Part shown: piece by piece, positions 1-8,486 of the stretch
Layout: the number at the start of each line of letters is the position of its first letter
Position numbering within the stretch: position 1 is the first letter of the stretch
Assembly (NCBI GenBank): GCA_027490995.1
Contig: JAIXWY010000011.1
Location: 186,001 to 250,000 of the forward strand
Direction: 5' to 3'
From: Opitutaceae bacterium
Lineage (GTDB): Bacteria > Verrucomicrobiota > Verrucomicrobiia > Opitutales > Opitutaceae
Length of the DNA stretch: 64,000 nt
Translations under genes and position numbers: made by a program
Notes under the pieces: generated by a model
Database searches by the model: none
What the model was told of the DNA's origin: nothing
The model's input: the letters and a program-made list of their open reading frames with translations, nothing else

Positions 1-673
1 TCCGCCACTCTCGCTGGTAGACCCAGCGGAAATAGATCCAACCGGCGGCCATTCCACCCAAGTGCGCCGAGTGGGCCCAGCCCAGCGGTGAGGACATCCC
101 GAGAACCTCAAACGCGACCATCCCCGCCATGTCCACGACGGCGAGCGTCAGCGTGAGGTACTTGGCGACAAACGTGACCGGAACGAAGAAGATGAGAATT
201 CGGACACGATGGTCGGGCTGGATGCAGGTAAATAGCATCAATAGCGCCATGACCCCCGCCGAGGCGCCGATGAGTTCGCCGCCAGAGTGCCAGTGAGTGA
301 CGCTCCAGACTAGTCCGCCCAGTGCGACGCCGCCGAACCACAGCGCCAGAAAGCGTCCCGAGCCCAACAAGGGTAGTAACTCCCTGCCCAGAAACCACAA
401 CCACATCGCGTTGAACAGTAGGTGCAGCAGCACCATGGCCCCCGTGTCGTGGAGAAAACTGTAGCTTGCGAGGGTCCAAATCCGGCCCGCTTGTAGGGAT
501 GCGGGGCTCAGGGTGAGCAGTCGATCTAGGGCGGCCCCGGCCCGCTCGCCGAGCAGGTAGTGGAAAAAAAGCTGGATGGCGAACCCCGCGATCAGTGCGG
601 AGAGTAGCCAGATCAGGACCGACGTCGAAGAACGGCGGGGTGGGCCCAGCGAATAGGTCCGGTCTGACAGCAT
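1..673 (-). CDS. Rhomboid family intramembrane serine protease (3' end outside window)
   Basis: Read from the reverse complement; ATG at 673, and the frame stays open to base 1, so the C-terminus lies outside the window. About 224 residues are visible. A hydrophobic helix near residues 20-38 is followed by several membrane segments. The nucleophile motif GASAG places Ser138, and the partner histidine is His204 in the segment AHLGG, the normal Ser-His dyad of rhomboids. Rhomboids cleave transmembrane segments of membrane substrates within the bilayer; the substrate here is unknown. It is divergent from the ferredoxin gene, with about 140 bp between starts. The two catalytic motifs make the family call firm. 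Confidence 0.9.
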   Translation of the reverse strand, partial: MLSDRTYSLGPPRRSSTSVLIWLLSALIAGFAIQLFFHYLLGERAGAALDRLLTLSPASLQAGRIWTLASYSFLHDTGAMVLLHLLFNAMWLWFLGRELLPLLGSGRFLALWFGGVALGGLVWSVTHWHSGGELIGASAGVMALLMLFTCIQPDHRVRILIFFVPVTFVAKYLTLTLAVVDMAGMVAFEVLGMSSPLGWAHSAHLGGMAAGWIYFRWVYQREWR

Positions 674-816
674 GACTTCGGACGTACCGTGACAGGGCGA
701 GGCCTCACTTCAAGCGCGAGCGGCAAAAACCTTTCGAATACGGCGTAGCAGGCGGGCTGCAGGTGGGTGAGGCGTGCTTGACACTCCGAGGCGCCATCCT
801 GTTCCTTTCCCCAGCC

Positions 817-1053
817 ATGGCCAACAAAGCTGAAAAGTGGGACCACAACGCGGCGGGTAAGTTCTACGTCGATCAGCAGTGCATCGACTGCGATCTCTGC
901 CGCGAGACCGCGCCGAACTTCTTCACGCGCCACGACGACGGCGGACATTCCTATGTCTTCAAACAGCCGTCGACGCAGGAAGAAATCGACCAGTGCATGG
1001 AAGCCCTCGAGGGGTGCCCGGTCGAGGCGATCGGTTCTGACGGCGACCAGTAA
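817..1053 (+). CDS. Single-cluster [4Fe-4S] ferredoxin
   Basis: A 78-residue protein starting at ATG 817; a longer in-frame start at 763 adds 18 residues not typical of the family. Cys22, Cys25 and Cys28 form CxxCxxC, and Cys67 in GCP is the fourth ligand, the pattern of small monocluster ferredoxins that carry electrons in the cytosol. The second half lacks another CxxCxxC, so one cluster is predicted. Cys60 is an additional cysteine. No redox partner is adjacent. A pyrimidine-rich tract (TTCCTTTCCCCAGCC), not a Shine-Dalgarno sequence, precedes the ATG. Confidence 0.9.
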   Translation: MANKAEKWDHNAAGKFYVDQQCIDCDLCRETAPNFFTRHDDGGHSYVFKQPSTQEEIDQCMEALEGCPVEAIGSDGDQ

Positions 1054-1146
1054 GGTCATCGTCAGCGGTCACCGCGTTGCCCCGGCGGCGGATTGCGGTG
1101 GCTTTTGCACGCACACAACCGTGTCTCGTTCTCGCGTGCCTCGGAT

Positions 1147-1186
1147 AGCTTGTTAACCAATTTTGAGTTCTAGTTAACAAAAAGCT
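1147..1186. promoter_or_regulatory. Inverted repeat in AT-rich island upstream of TonB receptor
   Basis: AGCTTGTTAAC (1147-1157) is matched by GTTAACAAAAAGCT (1173-1186), an inverted repeat with a short bulge, in the only AT-rich stretch of this intergenic region. It lies about 37 bp before the receptor start, so an operator or promoter element is possible. No run of T follows, so a terminator is less likely. Confidence 0.3.
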
Positions 1187-1222
1187 TGGCGTTGATTCGC
1201 CCGCTGCGTGAGGGTGAGGGCG

Positions 1223-3103
1223 ATGCAACGCATGCTGGAAAGTTCTCGGTCGCGGGTGTGGCGTCTCTCGGGGATGGCGCTCGGGGCCGCCGCGTCGCTT
1301 GGGGTGGTCGCGGCGTTCGGCCAACCGAGTGTGGTGCCGCTGCCCGGGGTGGCGGTTGAGGGCGTGCGCGTGGCGAACGAGGAGCCAGTCACAACGTTTG
1401 CGATGCCGGTCTCGGCGCTTCGTTTCGAGCCGCTCGTGGATGTCCAGGCCCGCAACCTCGCCGAGGGCCAGGCGGATGTTTCGATTCGCGCCGGACTCTT
1501 TGAGCAGACGGGGTTTCGGGTCGGAGTCCTGCCGGTGTTCGATCCGCAGACGGGTCATTACTTCGCCGAACTCCCTTTGCCCCCGGAAGTGCTCTCGCTT
1601 CCGCAGGTGCTCACCGGGGTGGCGCATGCGCTTGCCGGTTGGAATGCCGGAGCGGGTACGGTCGCTTACGGCTGGCGTCCGATTCGTCCCGCCCGGATCG
1701 TGCAGGCGGCGGCAGGCGAGGACCGCAGCCGTCGCGCCTCGTGGTACGAGGGGTGGACCGTCTCGATGGCCGGCGGGCGGACGCTGGGGTTCGATGCTTC
1801 GCTCGCAGGTTCGCGCTCAGAGGGATCGATTCCCTTAGGCGATCACGATTTTCGACGGGTGCATGGTCGGTTCCAGATACAAAGTGCCGCGGCGCAGACG
1901 GATCTCTTTGCGGGCTATCAGGCCAAGTTCTTCGGCTGGCCTAACCTCTACACTCCCTTCAATTCGCCGGAGTCGGAGAACCTGCAAACGGTCCTCGTGG
2001 CGCTGAATCATCGCGAGGACTGGGGCGCCGGTGACGGGGTTGAGTGGGGGGCCTATTATCGACGCAACAAGGACGACTATGCGTTTAATCGCTTCGCGCC
2101 GCTGGGACCGGTTCATCCGTTTCAGCACACGACGTGGGTGCGGTCCGCCGCGGCGGAGGTTCGGCGGACGTGGGGTGGGGCGCAGTGGCACGCGCGCGCT
2201 GTGGTGCTGGGCGATCGTCTGACCTCCACCTCGCTGACAGCGGGCCGCTTTCGAGATCGGCTGCATCGCGCGTTTTCCCTCGCCCCCGAATGGCGCGGGG
2301 CGCGCTCTCGGGGCGGCTTCTGGACGGCGCGCGCGGGTGTGGTGTATGACGATACCAATCGAGATTCCTCGGCGTGGTCTCCACTGGTCGAGGTTGCACT
2401 GGATCGCGGAGCGTCTGCCTCCGGCCTGCGCCGCGCTCACCTGGGTTATGCCACTTCCACCCAGACGGCCACTTACACCGCGCTGAACGCGGCCAGTGGT
2501 GCCGGATTGTTTCGCGGTAACCCGGGCCTCGGGCGACAGACGGCCCGCACGCTGGAGGTCGGAGTTTCGGGTGTGCTGGCTGGCTGGAATGCGCAGGCTG
2601 CGGTATTTCAGCGATGGGACGACGCCTTGGTCGACTGGACCTACCGGAGGGGAGTGACCGCTCGAACCGCAAACCCGGTAGACCTTTCGACGACCGGTGC
2701 GGAGTGCGTTGTCCGCCGTTCGGTGGATCGGTGGGATTTTGTTCTCGGTCTCACCACCTACGCGCGTCGGTCGGATTACGGGTCAGCCGCCGTGGATGCC
2801 AGTTTCTACGCGCTCAACTTTCCACGCTTCCGCGCCACCGGGGCAGTGGTGGTCCGCTTGGGGCGGGGATGGGAGGTGCGGATCGATAACGAGGTGCGAC
2901 GCCAGTCGGACAGTCTGCTGCGGCGCGCGTCGAACCGAGACGCGTTTCTGACGGCAGCGGCGGTCGCGTTTTCCCCCTCGGGGTGGAAAGGGGTGACCTT
3001 GTCGCTGCAGGCGGAAAATCTGTGGAATGATGATTTTGAGGAGGTTCCAGCGGTCCCGGCGGGACGGCGGCAGGTGGTCTTCGGCGTGACGTATCGGCGT
3101 TGA
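1223..3103 (+). CDS. TonB-dependent outer-membrane receptor, short form
   Basis: About 626 residues from ATG 1223; GTG 1208 and ATG 1232 are alternatives. A basic start followed by a hydrophobic stretch ending near AAFGQ reads as a signal peptide. The next part holds a plug-like segment (DVQARNLAEGQADVSIRAG, with an F-D-P-Q-T-G-H-Y run after it). The remainder is rich in alternating aromatic/polar strands and ends in an aromatic-rich strand, as outer-membrane barrels do. Such receptors import scarce ligands using TonB energy. The plug resembles BtuB-like receptors of Opitutaceae from memory, but no cobalamin riboswitch is visible upstream, so the ligand is unassigned. Confidence 0.75.
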   Translation: MQRMLESSRSRVWRLSGMALGAAASLGVVAAFGQPSVVPLPGVAVEGVRVANEEPVTTFAMPVSALRFEPLVDVQARNLAEGQADVSIRAGLFEQTGFRVGVLPVFDPQTGHYFAELPLPPEVLSLPQVLTGVAHALAGWNAGAGTVAYGWRPIRPARIVQAAAGEDRSRRASWYEGWTVSMAGGRTLGFDASLAGSRSEGSIPLGDHDFRRVHGRFQIQSAAAQTDLFAGYQAKFFGWPNLYTPFNSPESENLQTVLVALNHREDWGAGDGVEWGAYYRRNKDDYAFNRFAPLGPVHPFQHTTWVRSAAAEVRRTWGGAQWHARAVVLGDRLTSTSLTAGRFRDRLHRAFSLAPEWRGARSRGGFWTARAGVVYDDTNRDSSAWSPLVEVALDRGASASGLRRAHLGYATSTQTATYTALNAASGAGLFRGNPGLGRQTARTLEVGVSGVLAGWNAQAAVFQRWDDALVDWTYRRGVTARTANPVDLSTTGAECVVRRSVDRWDFVLGLTTYARRSDYGSAAVDASFYALNFPRFRATGAVVVRLGRGWEVRIDNEVRRQSDSLLRRASNRDAFLTAAAVAFSPSGWKGVTLSLQAENLWNDDFEEVPAVPAGRRQVVFGVTYRR

Positions 3104-3211
3104 CGTTCGCTGCGGGGACGCCAGCCAATCACAAGCGCTGACGTGCGAAAATCGGCTGGCCAGACTGGCGCTACGCGCGAGATCCTCCACCTTTCCGAAG
3201 CTACTTTCCCC

Positions 3212-3706
3212 ATGGCTACACCGAAGTCTCGCAAGACCTCTCCCGCTTCGCCGAAGCGCGCACCGAAGCGCGCCTCCCAGTCTCCTGCACCACGGCGCGG
3301 TGCCGCACCGGCGGTTCGGTCGCGCGTTGCGGGAGCTGACTTGGATAGTCGCGTACTCCTGCTGGAGGCGGCGGCCAAGGTCGGCGAAGCCGAAATCAAC
3401 TTAGTGATCCGTGGATCCAAGGAGATCGAGGAGAAGGCCGGACGCGGCTTGCTCGCGCCCTTCTTGAATCACGTCCGCGATCTGCTGGCGCTGGTGACGG
3501 ATTACTCCCGGGGCCGTTACCGGGCGATCCCGCTGGGTAGCATCGCGGTCATCGCGGGAGCCCTGGGGTACCTGTTGTCGCCGATGGATCTGATTCCGGA
3601 TTTCATCCCGGGGCTGGGCCTTGTGGATGACGCGGGCGTCATCGGAGCGTGCCTGAAGGTGGTGCGGCCGCAGTTGGAGCGTTATAAGGCAGCTCGCCGC
3701 TCCTAG
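3212..3706 (+). CDS. DUF1232 (YkvA-like) membrane protein
   Basis: A 164-residue protein; ATG 3212 is chosen because residues encoded upstream look non-coding. The first 45 residues are a Lys/Arg/Ser/Pro-rich tail, then a helical region, then the DUF1232 core with the hallmark YLLSPMDLIPDFIPGLGLVDD, which sits between two hydrophobic helices. The family's function is unknown; members are small membrane proteins. It converges with the enolase-like gene, stop to stop, with 9 bp between, so no separate terminator is visible. Confidence 0.85.
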   Translation: MATPKSRKTSPASPKRAPKRASQSPAPRRGAAPAVRSRVAGADLDSRVLLLEAAAKVGEAEINLVIRGSKEIEEKAGRGLLAPFLNHVRDLLALVTDYSRGRYRAIPLGSIAVIAGALGYLLSPMDLIPDFIPGLGLVDDAGVIGACLKVVRPQLERYKAARRS

Positions 3707-3715
3707 CCGAGGCGG

Positions 3716-5017
3716 TCAGCGAAACGGAAGCACGATTCCGGCCTGAGCAAAGAGGTCGGCACCGACGAACCGGGCTCGGGCGCCGAGCTGGCGCTCGATT
3801 CGCAGGATCTCGTTCCACTTGGCCATCCGCTCGCCGCGAGTAAACGAGCCGACCTTCAACTGACCGGCGTTCGTCGCCACCGCGAGATGGGCGATGAACG
3901 CATCCTCGGTCTCGCCGCTCCGCGCCGAGATAACCGGGAGCCAGCCGGCCGCCTGCGTGCGACGGATCGCCGCGAGGGTCTCGGTCACCGTGCCGATTTG
4001 GTTCAGCTTGATCAGCACGCTGTTCGCCGTTTGGGCGCGGATGCCCCGCTCGATGCGGGCTAGGTTCGTCGTGAAGTGATCGTCCCCGATCAACTGGCAG
4101 CTGCCGCCGATGGCCTGGTGCATGCGTTGCCAACCCTCCCAGTCGTCCTCTGCGCAGGGGTCCTCCACGGAGGCAATGGGATGGTTCCGCACCCATCCGA
4201 TCATCAGATCGGTGAAGGCTTTGCTCGAGAACCTCCGGCGTTCGGTCCCGAAGGAGTAGCCACCATCGCGGAAGAGGTCGGTGGCGGCGATGTCGAGCGA
4301 GATCGCGACGTCGCGGCCAGGGCGGTAGGCCGCGAGCTCGATCGCCTCGACGAGCGCCGCCAGCGCATCTTCATTTCGATCAAACTCCGGCCAGTAGCCG
4401 CCCTCGTCCGCAACGCCCGCCAGGCGGCTGTGACGACGCAGCACGTCACCAGCAGCCTGATACACATTGAAGGTCATTTCCAGCGCCTCCGCGTAGGTGT
4501 GGGCGCCGAGCGCCACGACCATAAAATCCTGCACGTCGACGCGACCGCTGGCATGCTTGCCGCCGCCGAAGATCTGGATCTCTGGCAAGGGGAGCAGGGT
4601 CCCGCCGTCGCCGCCCAGATGGGCGAAGAGCGGGAGCCCGCGCGCCTGTGCTGCCGCGGCGGCAATGGCGAGCGAAACGCTCAGGATCGCATTAGCGCCG
4701 AGGCGCGCCTTGTTGGGCGTTCCGTCGAGGGCAATCAGGGCGGCGTCGATTCCGGATTGATCGAGTGCATCGCGCCCGACGATTGCGCGGGCGATCTCGC
4801 CCTCGACATGACCGACGGCACGCCGCACTGAACGTCCGCGGAAGTGTTGCGGGTCGCCGTCACGCAGCTCTAGCGCTTCATGGTGACCCGTTGAAGCACC
4901 CGATGGGACGAGTCCTCGGCCGCGAGCCCCGCCGGAGAGCGTCACTTCGGCTTCGATCGTAGGGTTGCCCCGACTATCGAAAATCTGGAGAGCCCGGACG
5001 GCAGAGACGGTAGTCAT
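3716..5017 (-). CDS. Divergent enolase paralogue
   Basis: A 433-residue enolase-fold protein. Conserved: His155, Glu205 (in ADEGG), the three Mg ligands Asp242, Glu285 and Asp312, Lys337 (LIKLNQIGTVTET) and Lys388. Different from glycolytic enolase: the motif SHRSGETED reads SARSGETED (Ala365 in place of the active-site His), and the conserved NGG-H loop reads GGGKH. These changes mark a paralogue group known in other bacteria (from memory) that is distinct from housekeeping Eno. It may dehydrate a 2-phosphoglycerate-like compound. It follows the kinase gene by 13 bp, so the two are probably co-transcribed and work on the same metabolite. A TTT/ATG start 9 bases upstream is possible. Confidence 0.85.
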   Translation of the reverse strand: MTTVSAVRALQIFDSRGNPTIEAEVTLSGGARGRGLVPSGASTGHHEALELRDGDPQHFRGRSVRRAVGHVEGEIARAIVGRDALDQSGIDAALIALDGTPNKARLGANAILSVSLAIAAAAAQARGLPLFAHLGGDGGTLLPLPEIQIFGGGKHASGRVDVQDFMVVALGAHTYAEALEMTFNVYQAAGDVLRRHSRLAGVADEGGYWPEFDRNEDALAALVEAIELAAYRPGRDVAISLDIAATDLFRDGGYSFGTERRRFSSKAFTDLMIGWVRNHPIASVEDPCAEDDWEGWQRMHQAIGGSCQLIGDDHFTTNLARIERGIRAQTANSVLIKLNQIGTVTETLAAIRRTQAAGWLPVISARSGETEDAFIAHLAVATNAGQLKVGSFTRGERMAKWNEILRIERQLGARARFVGADLFAQAGIVLPFR

Positions 5018-5030
5018 GGCGAACAAAGGT

Positions 5031-6047
5031 TCAGGAAAGACAGTCTTCCCACCGCTTGGCGAGGTCGGGAATGCTTACGGGAGGCGACGCGGCGTGTGCG
5101 CGCACGAACGTGGTCACGGTGTCGCGCCCCGCTTCGTCGAGGTAGTCCACGGGTGACTTGCCGTGGACGCGGGCGAGGAGGAGCGCGAGGGCGAGCGCAA
5201 CGACCCGGGGCTCCATCGCCTTCGCGTCGGAGTCTGGAAGTTGATCGGCATAGGACCGCCAGAACGTCGGGGGCAGCGCCAAGAGATCACCGACCCCCTC
5301 GCGGCCGCGATGATGGAGCGCCTTGAGCAGCAGGTGATGGACCAGGAACGCGACGTCGAAGGCGGGATCACCGAACCAGGCCACCTCGGCGTCGAGGATG
5401 ATGAGCCGCCCGGGTCGGATCAGCAGATTCTTGGGGCTAAAGTCGCCGTGGACCAGCGCCACTCGCTGGGAGGCCAACTGCTTGGAAATCCCGTGCAACC
5501 ACGGGGCGAGGTCGGGAAGGCGTCTCGCGCTGGTGTTGAAGTAGGGATCAATGCGCAGCTCGGTGAAGTTCCGTAGCGTATCGAACGTCGCGGCGACGGA
5601 GTGATCGCCCCAGGTGGCCCGGTGCACGCGGCCGAGAGCGGCCCCCGCCTCAAGGGCGTAGAGCGGCTCAGTCTCGCCACTCATCAGGGCCTGCTTCCAC
5701 GTGATCCAGCCCTCACCAAAATACTCCATCGCGAACCAGCCTTCCTCCGGGGCGGCGAGGAGGACGCGCGGAATGTTCGCCGGCGCGAGCGTGGCCGCAA
5801 GGCTCAGCCACGCTTGTTCGAATGCGTTGCGTCCCGTGTCGGCGTACCACTCGTCGGCCACCCGCAGGCGGGCGAGGGCGCGCTTGACGATCGCTTGGCG
5901 ACCGGCGTCGTCCTCGATGAGGAGGACGTCGCTGGAAACGCCGCCGCCCAATGGACGTAGCCGCGCGCCTGAGCCCATGCAGCCGGCGGCGGTCAGACGT
6001 GCGAGAAGGGCGTCGTGGCCATCCGCGGATTGGGGGGTGACAGGCAT
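5031..6047 (-). CDS. APH/choline-kinase-fold phosphotransferase
   Basis: A 338-residue protein, ATG 6047 (TTG 6053 also in frame). The protein-kinase-like phosphotransferase motifs are present: a glycine-rich loop (LGGGVSSDVLLIED), a lysine in AIVKRAL, the catalytic loop ALVHGDFSPKNLLI (HGDxxxxN) and the metal-binding LDAEVAWFGDPAFD. The family phosphorylates small hydroxyl compounds such as aminoglycosides, choline, homoserine or methylthioribose. Being first in an operon with an enolase paralogue suggests a metabolic kinase rather than an antibiotic-resistance enzyme. Substrate not deducible. Confidence 0.85.
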   Translation of the reverse strand: MPVTPQSADGHDALLARLTAAGCMGSGARLRPLGGGVSSDVLLIEDDAGRQAIVKRALARLRVADEWYADTGRNAFEQAWLSLAATLAPANIPRVLLAAPEEGWFAMEYFGEGWITWKQALMSGETEPLYALEAGAALGRVHRATWGDHSVAATFDTLRNFTELRIDPYFNTSARRLPDLAPWLHGISKQLASQRVALVHGDFSPKNLLIRPGRLIILDAEVAWFGDPAFDVAFLVHHLLLKALHHRGREGVGDLLALPPTFWRSYADQLPDSDAKAMEPRVVALALALLLARVHGKSPVDYLDEAGRDTVTTFVRAHAASPPVSIPDLAKRWEDCLS

Positions 6048-6136
6048 CTGCAAGCAGGCAAAGCCCCTTGGTGCGCGGAGCCAAGCGGTTTTCCGCGACG
6101 AGGCGAGGGTCCGACACCAGTCGCCGCTGTGCTCAA

Positions 6137-8287
6137 CTAGCGCGTGAAGTGCAGCGCGAACGCGAGCGTGTCCGCTGTCTCGTCGAGCAGCTTGCCGATG
6201 GGCTTTCCTGCCCCGTGGCCGGCCTTGGCGTCGATGCGGATCAGTAGCGGAAGGAGGTTCTGCGGATTCGCGGCCTGCAGCGCGGCGGCGTACTTGAAGG
6301 AGTGGCCAGGGTGCACGCGGTCATCGTGGTCTCCCGTGGTGACCAGGACAGCGGGGTAAGCCACACCTTGGCGGATGGTGTGCAGCGGCGAATAGCCGTG
6401 CAGATAGGTGGCCATTTCTGCGCTGTCATCCGCGGAGCCGTAGTCGCTGCGCCACGCCCAGCCGATGGTGAAGCGATGGAAGCGCATCATGTCCATCACG
6501 CCGACGCCGGGGAGCGCGACGCGCGCCAGGTCTGGCCGCTGGTTCACAACGGCACCCACGAGGAGTCCACCGTTGGAGCGCCCGCTCAGGGTGAGCTTCG
6601 CGGAAGAGGTGTAGCCTTCGCGGATGAGGTACTCGCCGGCAGCGATGAAATCATCAAAGACGTTTTGCTTCCGCAGCATGGTTCCAGCGGCGTGCCAAGC
6701 GCGGCCGTACTCGCCGCCTCCGCGGAGATTCGCTACCGCATAAACTCCGCCCTGTTCGAGCCAGGCAATCGTGGCGGTGGAGTATGACGGGGAGAGTGAA
6801 ATGTTGAAGCCTCCGTACCCGTAGAGAAGCGTGGGATGCGGACGATCGCGCGGCAGGTCTCGCCGTGCCGTGATGAACATCGGAATGCGGGTTCCGTCCT
6901 TTGAGGTGTAGAAGACTTGACGCGTCTCGTAGGCGGAGGGATCGAAGGCTAACGTAGGTGTTTCGAAGACACTCGTTTCGCCGGTCACAACGTCGGTGCG
7001 GAAAATTGTCGAGGGCTGGGTGAACGAGCTGTAGCTGAAGAACAGTTCGGGCTCGTCCTCGCGCCCGCTCAGCCCGCCTACCTGCCCAATGCCAGGGAGC
7101 GCGATCTCACCGAGATCCGTGCCGTCCGGCTTAAAGCGCCGGAGGATGCTGCGGGCGTCGCGCATGTACTCGACGATCAAGCGCCCGCCCACGAGGGTGG
7201 CGGAGGCCATGGTATCGCTGGTTTCCGCGACGAGGGTCTTCCAGTTGCCGCGCTCGGGAGCGCGCAGGTCGATCGCGATGATGCGGGAGCGGGGTGCGTC
7301 GAGGTCGGTGCGGAGATACAGGATGGGTCCGTCATTTCCGATGACGGCAAAGCTCGCTTCGAGGGTGTCGATGAGGGGAATCGGCGGAGACGTCAGATCG
7401 GGTCTGTGCGGATTCCCCAGATCGAGCACGTGCAGGCGATTGCGCGGATCCGTGCCCTCGCTCAGGCGGATGATGAGGTAGCGGCCATCCTCGGTCAGCC
7501 CTCCGCTCAGTCCCCACTTGGGTTGATCCGGACGGGCATACACCAAGACGTCTTCGGATTGCGGCGTGCCACGGCGATGGAAGTAGATCCGCTGGTTCTC
7601 AAGCTGCCGGAAGAGCGGATCGGTCGTCTCCGGCGGGGTCGGATATCGGGAATAGAAAAAGCCCGCGCTGTCGTGGGTCCAACTCAGCCGCGAGAACTTC
7701 ACCCAGCGTAGCGTGTCGTCCGTGTCTACACCGGTGGAGAGCTCCCGCACGCGGTACTCGTTCCAGTCGGACCCTGAACGGGAAAGCGCGTATGCCAGCC
7801 AGCGGCCGTCGGGGGAGGCGTCCCAGGCGGTGAGGGCGACCGTGCCGTCGGTGGACAGCGTGTTGGGGTCGATCGCGACAGTAGAGGGGGCGTCCACCGA
7901 GGCTCGCATGCGCAAGGTGGGTTGGTTTTGCAGCCCCGGGTTGAAGGTGGAAAAATACCTCCCGCCCTGCTTCACGGGCAGCCCGGTGCGGGGAGTGTTC
8001 GTGAGTTCGTCCAGGCGTGCGCGGATCGCGGCGCGGTTCGGCAGCGTGTGGAGGACACCGGTCGTGAGGTCGCGCTGCGCATTCACCCACAGCCTGGTTT
8101 CGGCCGAGTCGACTTCCTCCAGCCACCGATAGGGATCGTGCACGACCACGCCGTGATACGTGTCCCTCTGCGACCCGGTCCGTGCGGTGGGGTAGGTCAG
8201 GGGCGCGCCGTGGGCGGCGACAACGGATAAGGCGACCATGAGGGGGAGGAACCGGAATAATGCCACTTTATGCAAGACGATGATCAA
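6137..8287 (-). CDS. Prolyl oligopeptidase (peptidase S9A), exported
   Basis: About 716 residues. The N-terminus is a signal peptide (hydrophobic LPLMVALSVVAAHGA). An N-terminal segment typical of the family (TYHGVVVHDPYRWLEE) leads into a beta-propeller, then an alpha/beta-hydrolase domain with the nucleophile in SGRSNGG (about Ser571), Asp near 657 (GDHDDRVHPGHSF) and His near 692 (AGHGAGKP). It cleaves short proline-containing peptides, here probably in the periplasm. Start uncertain: no ATG lies at the head of the frame, so TTG 8287 or GTG 8266 must be used unless the ATG inside the signal peptide is the start. It precedes the kinase/enolase pair on the same strand by 90 bp. Confidence 0.9.
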   Translation of the reverse strand: MIIVLHKVALFRFLPLMVALSVVAAHGAPLTYPTARTGSQRDTYHGVVVHDPYRWLEEVDSAETRLWVNAQRDLTTGVLHTLPNRAAIRARLDELTNTPRTGLPVKQGGRYFSTFNPGLQNQPTLRMRASVDAPSTVAIDPNTLSTDGTVALTAWDASPDGRWLAYALSRSGSDWNEYRVRELSTGVDTDDTLRWVKFSRLSWTHDSAGFFYSRYPTPPETTDPLFRQLENQRIYFHRRGTPQSEDVLVYARPDQPKWGLSGGLTEDGRYLIIRLSEGTDPRNRLHVLDLGNPHRPDLTSPPIPLIDTLEASFAVIGNDGPILYLRTDLDAPRSRIIAIDLRAPERGNWKTLVAETSDTMASATLVGGRLIVEYMRDARSILRRFKPDGTDLGEIALPGIGQVGGLSGREDEPELFFSYSSFTQPSTIFRTDVVTGETSVFETPTLAFDPSAYETRQVFYTSKDGTRIPMFITARRDLPRDRPHPTLLYGYGGFNISLSPSYSTATIAWLEQGGVYAVANLRGGGEYGRAWHAAGTMLRKQNVFDDFIAAGEYLIREGYTSSAKLTLSGRSNGGLLVGAVVNQRPDLARVALPGVGVMDMMRFHRFTIGWAWRSDYGSADDSAEMATYLHGYSPLHTIRQGVAYPAVLVTTGDHDDRVHPGHSFKYAAALQAANPQNLLPLLIRIDAKAGHGAGKPIGKLLDETADTLAFALHFTR

Positions 8288-8486
8288 GGGTTGTTTGCGA
8301 CAGGATTCAATCGGCTATTCGGAGGGTTGCAACCGAGGGTAGGCGATTGATGACGCGGGTGCGGTGCCGCGCCATCTCGGGGGCGGGGGGGGTAGCGGGT
8401 GGCGCGGAGCGCTGGGCCACCGGTCGTGCGGTGCCGAAGGGCGAGCGACGATCCGCTCAACGCGCGCAGGACCGCGCTTGCTGCGC

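Noticed and set aside
1054..1222. Cobalamin riboswitch upstream of the short TonB receptor
   Set aside because: No B12-box or the conserved junction elements are visible in this 170-bp stretch.
4076..4831. Plus-strand open frame of about 251 codons opposite the enolase gene
   Set aside because: The enolase active-site motifs lie on the minus strand; this is a shadow of high-GC coding.
3716..5017. Calling this gene the housekeeping enolase (eno)
   Set aside because: The SARSGETED and GGGKH changes and the kinase neighbour fit a paralogue; a standard eno should exist elsewhere, which cannot be tested within the window.
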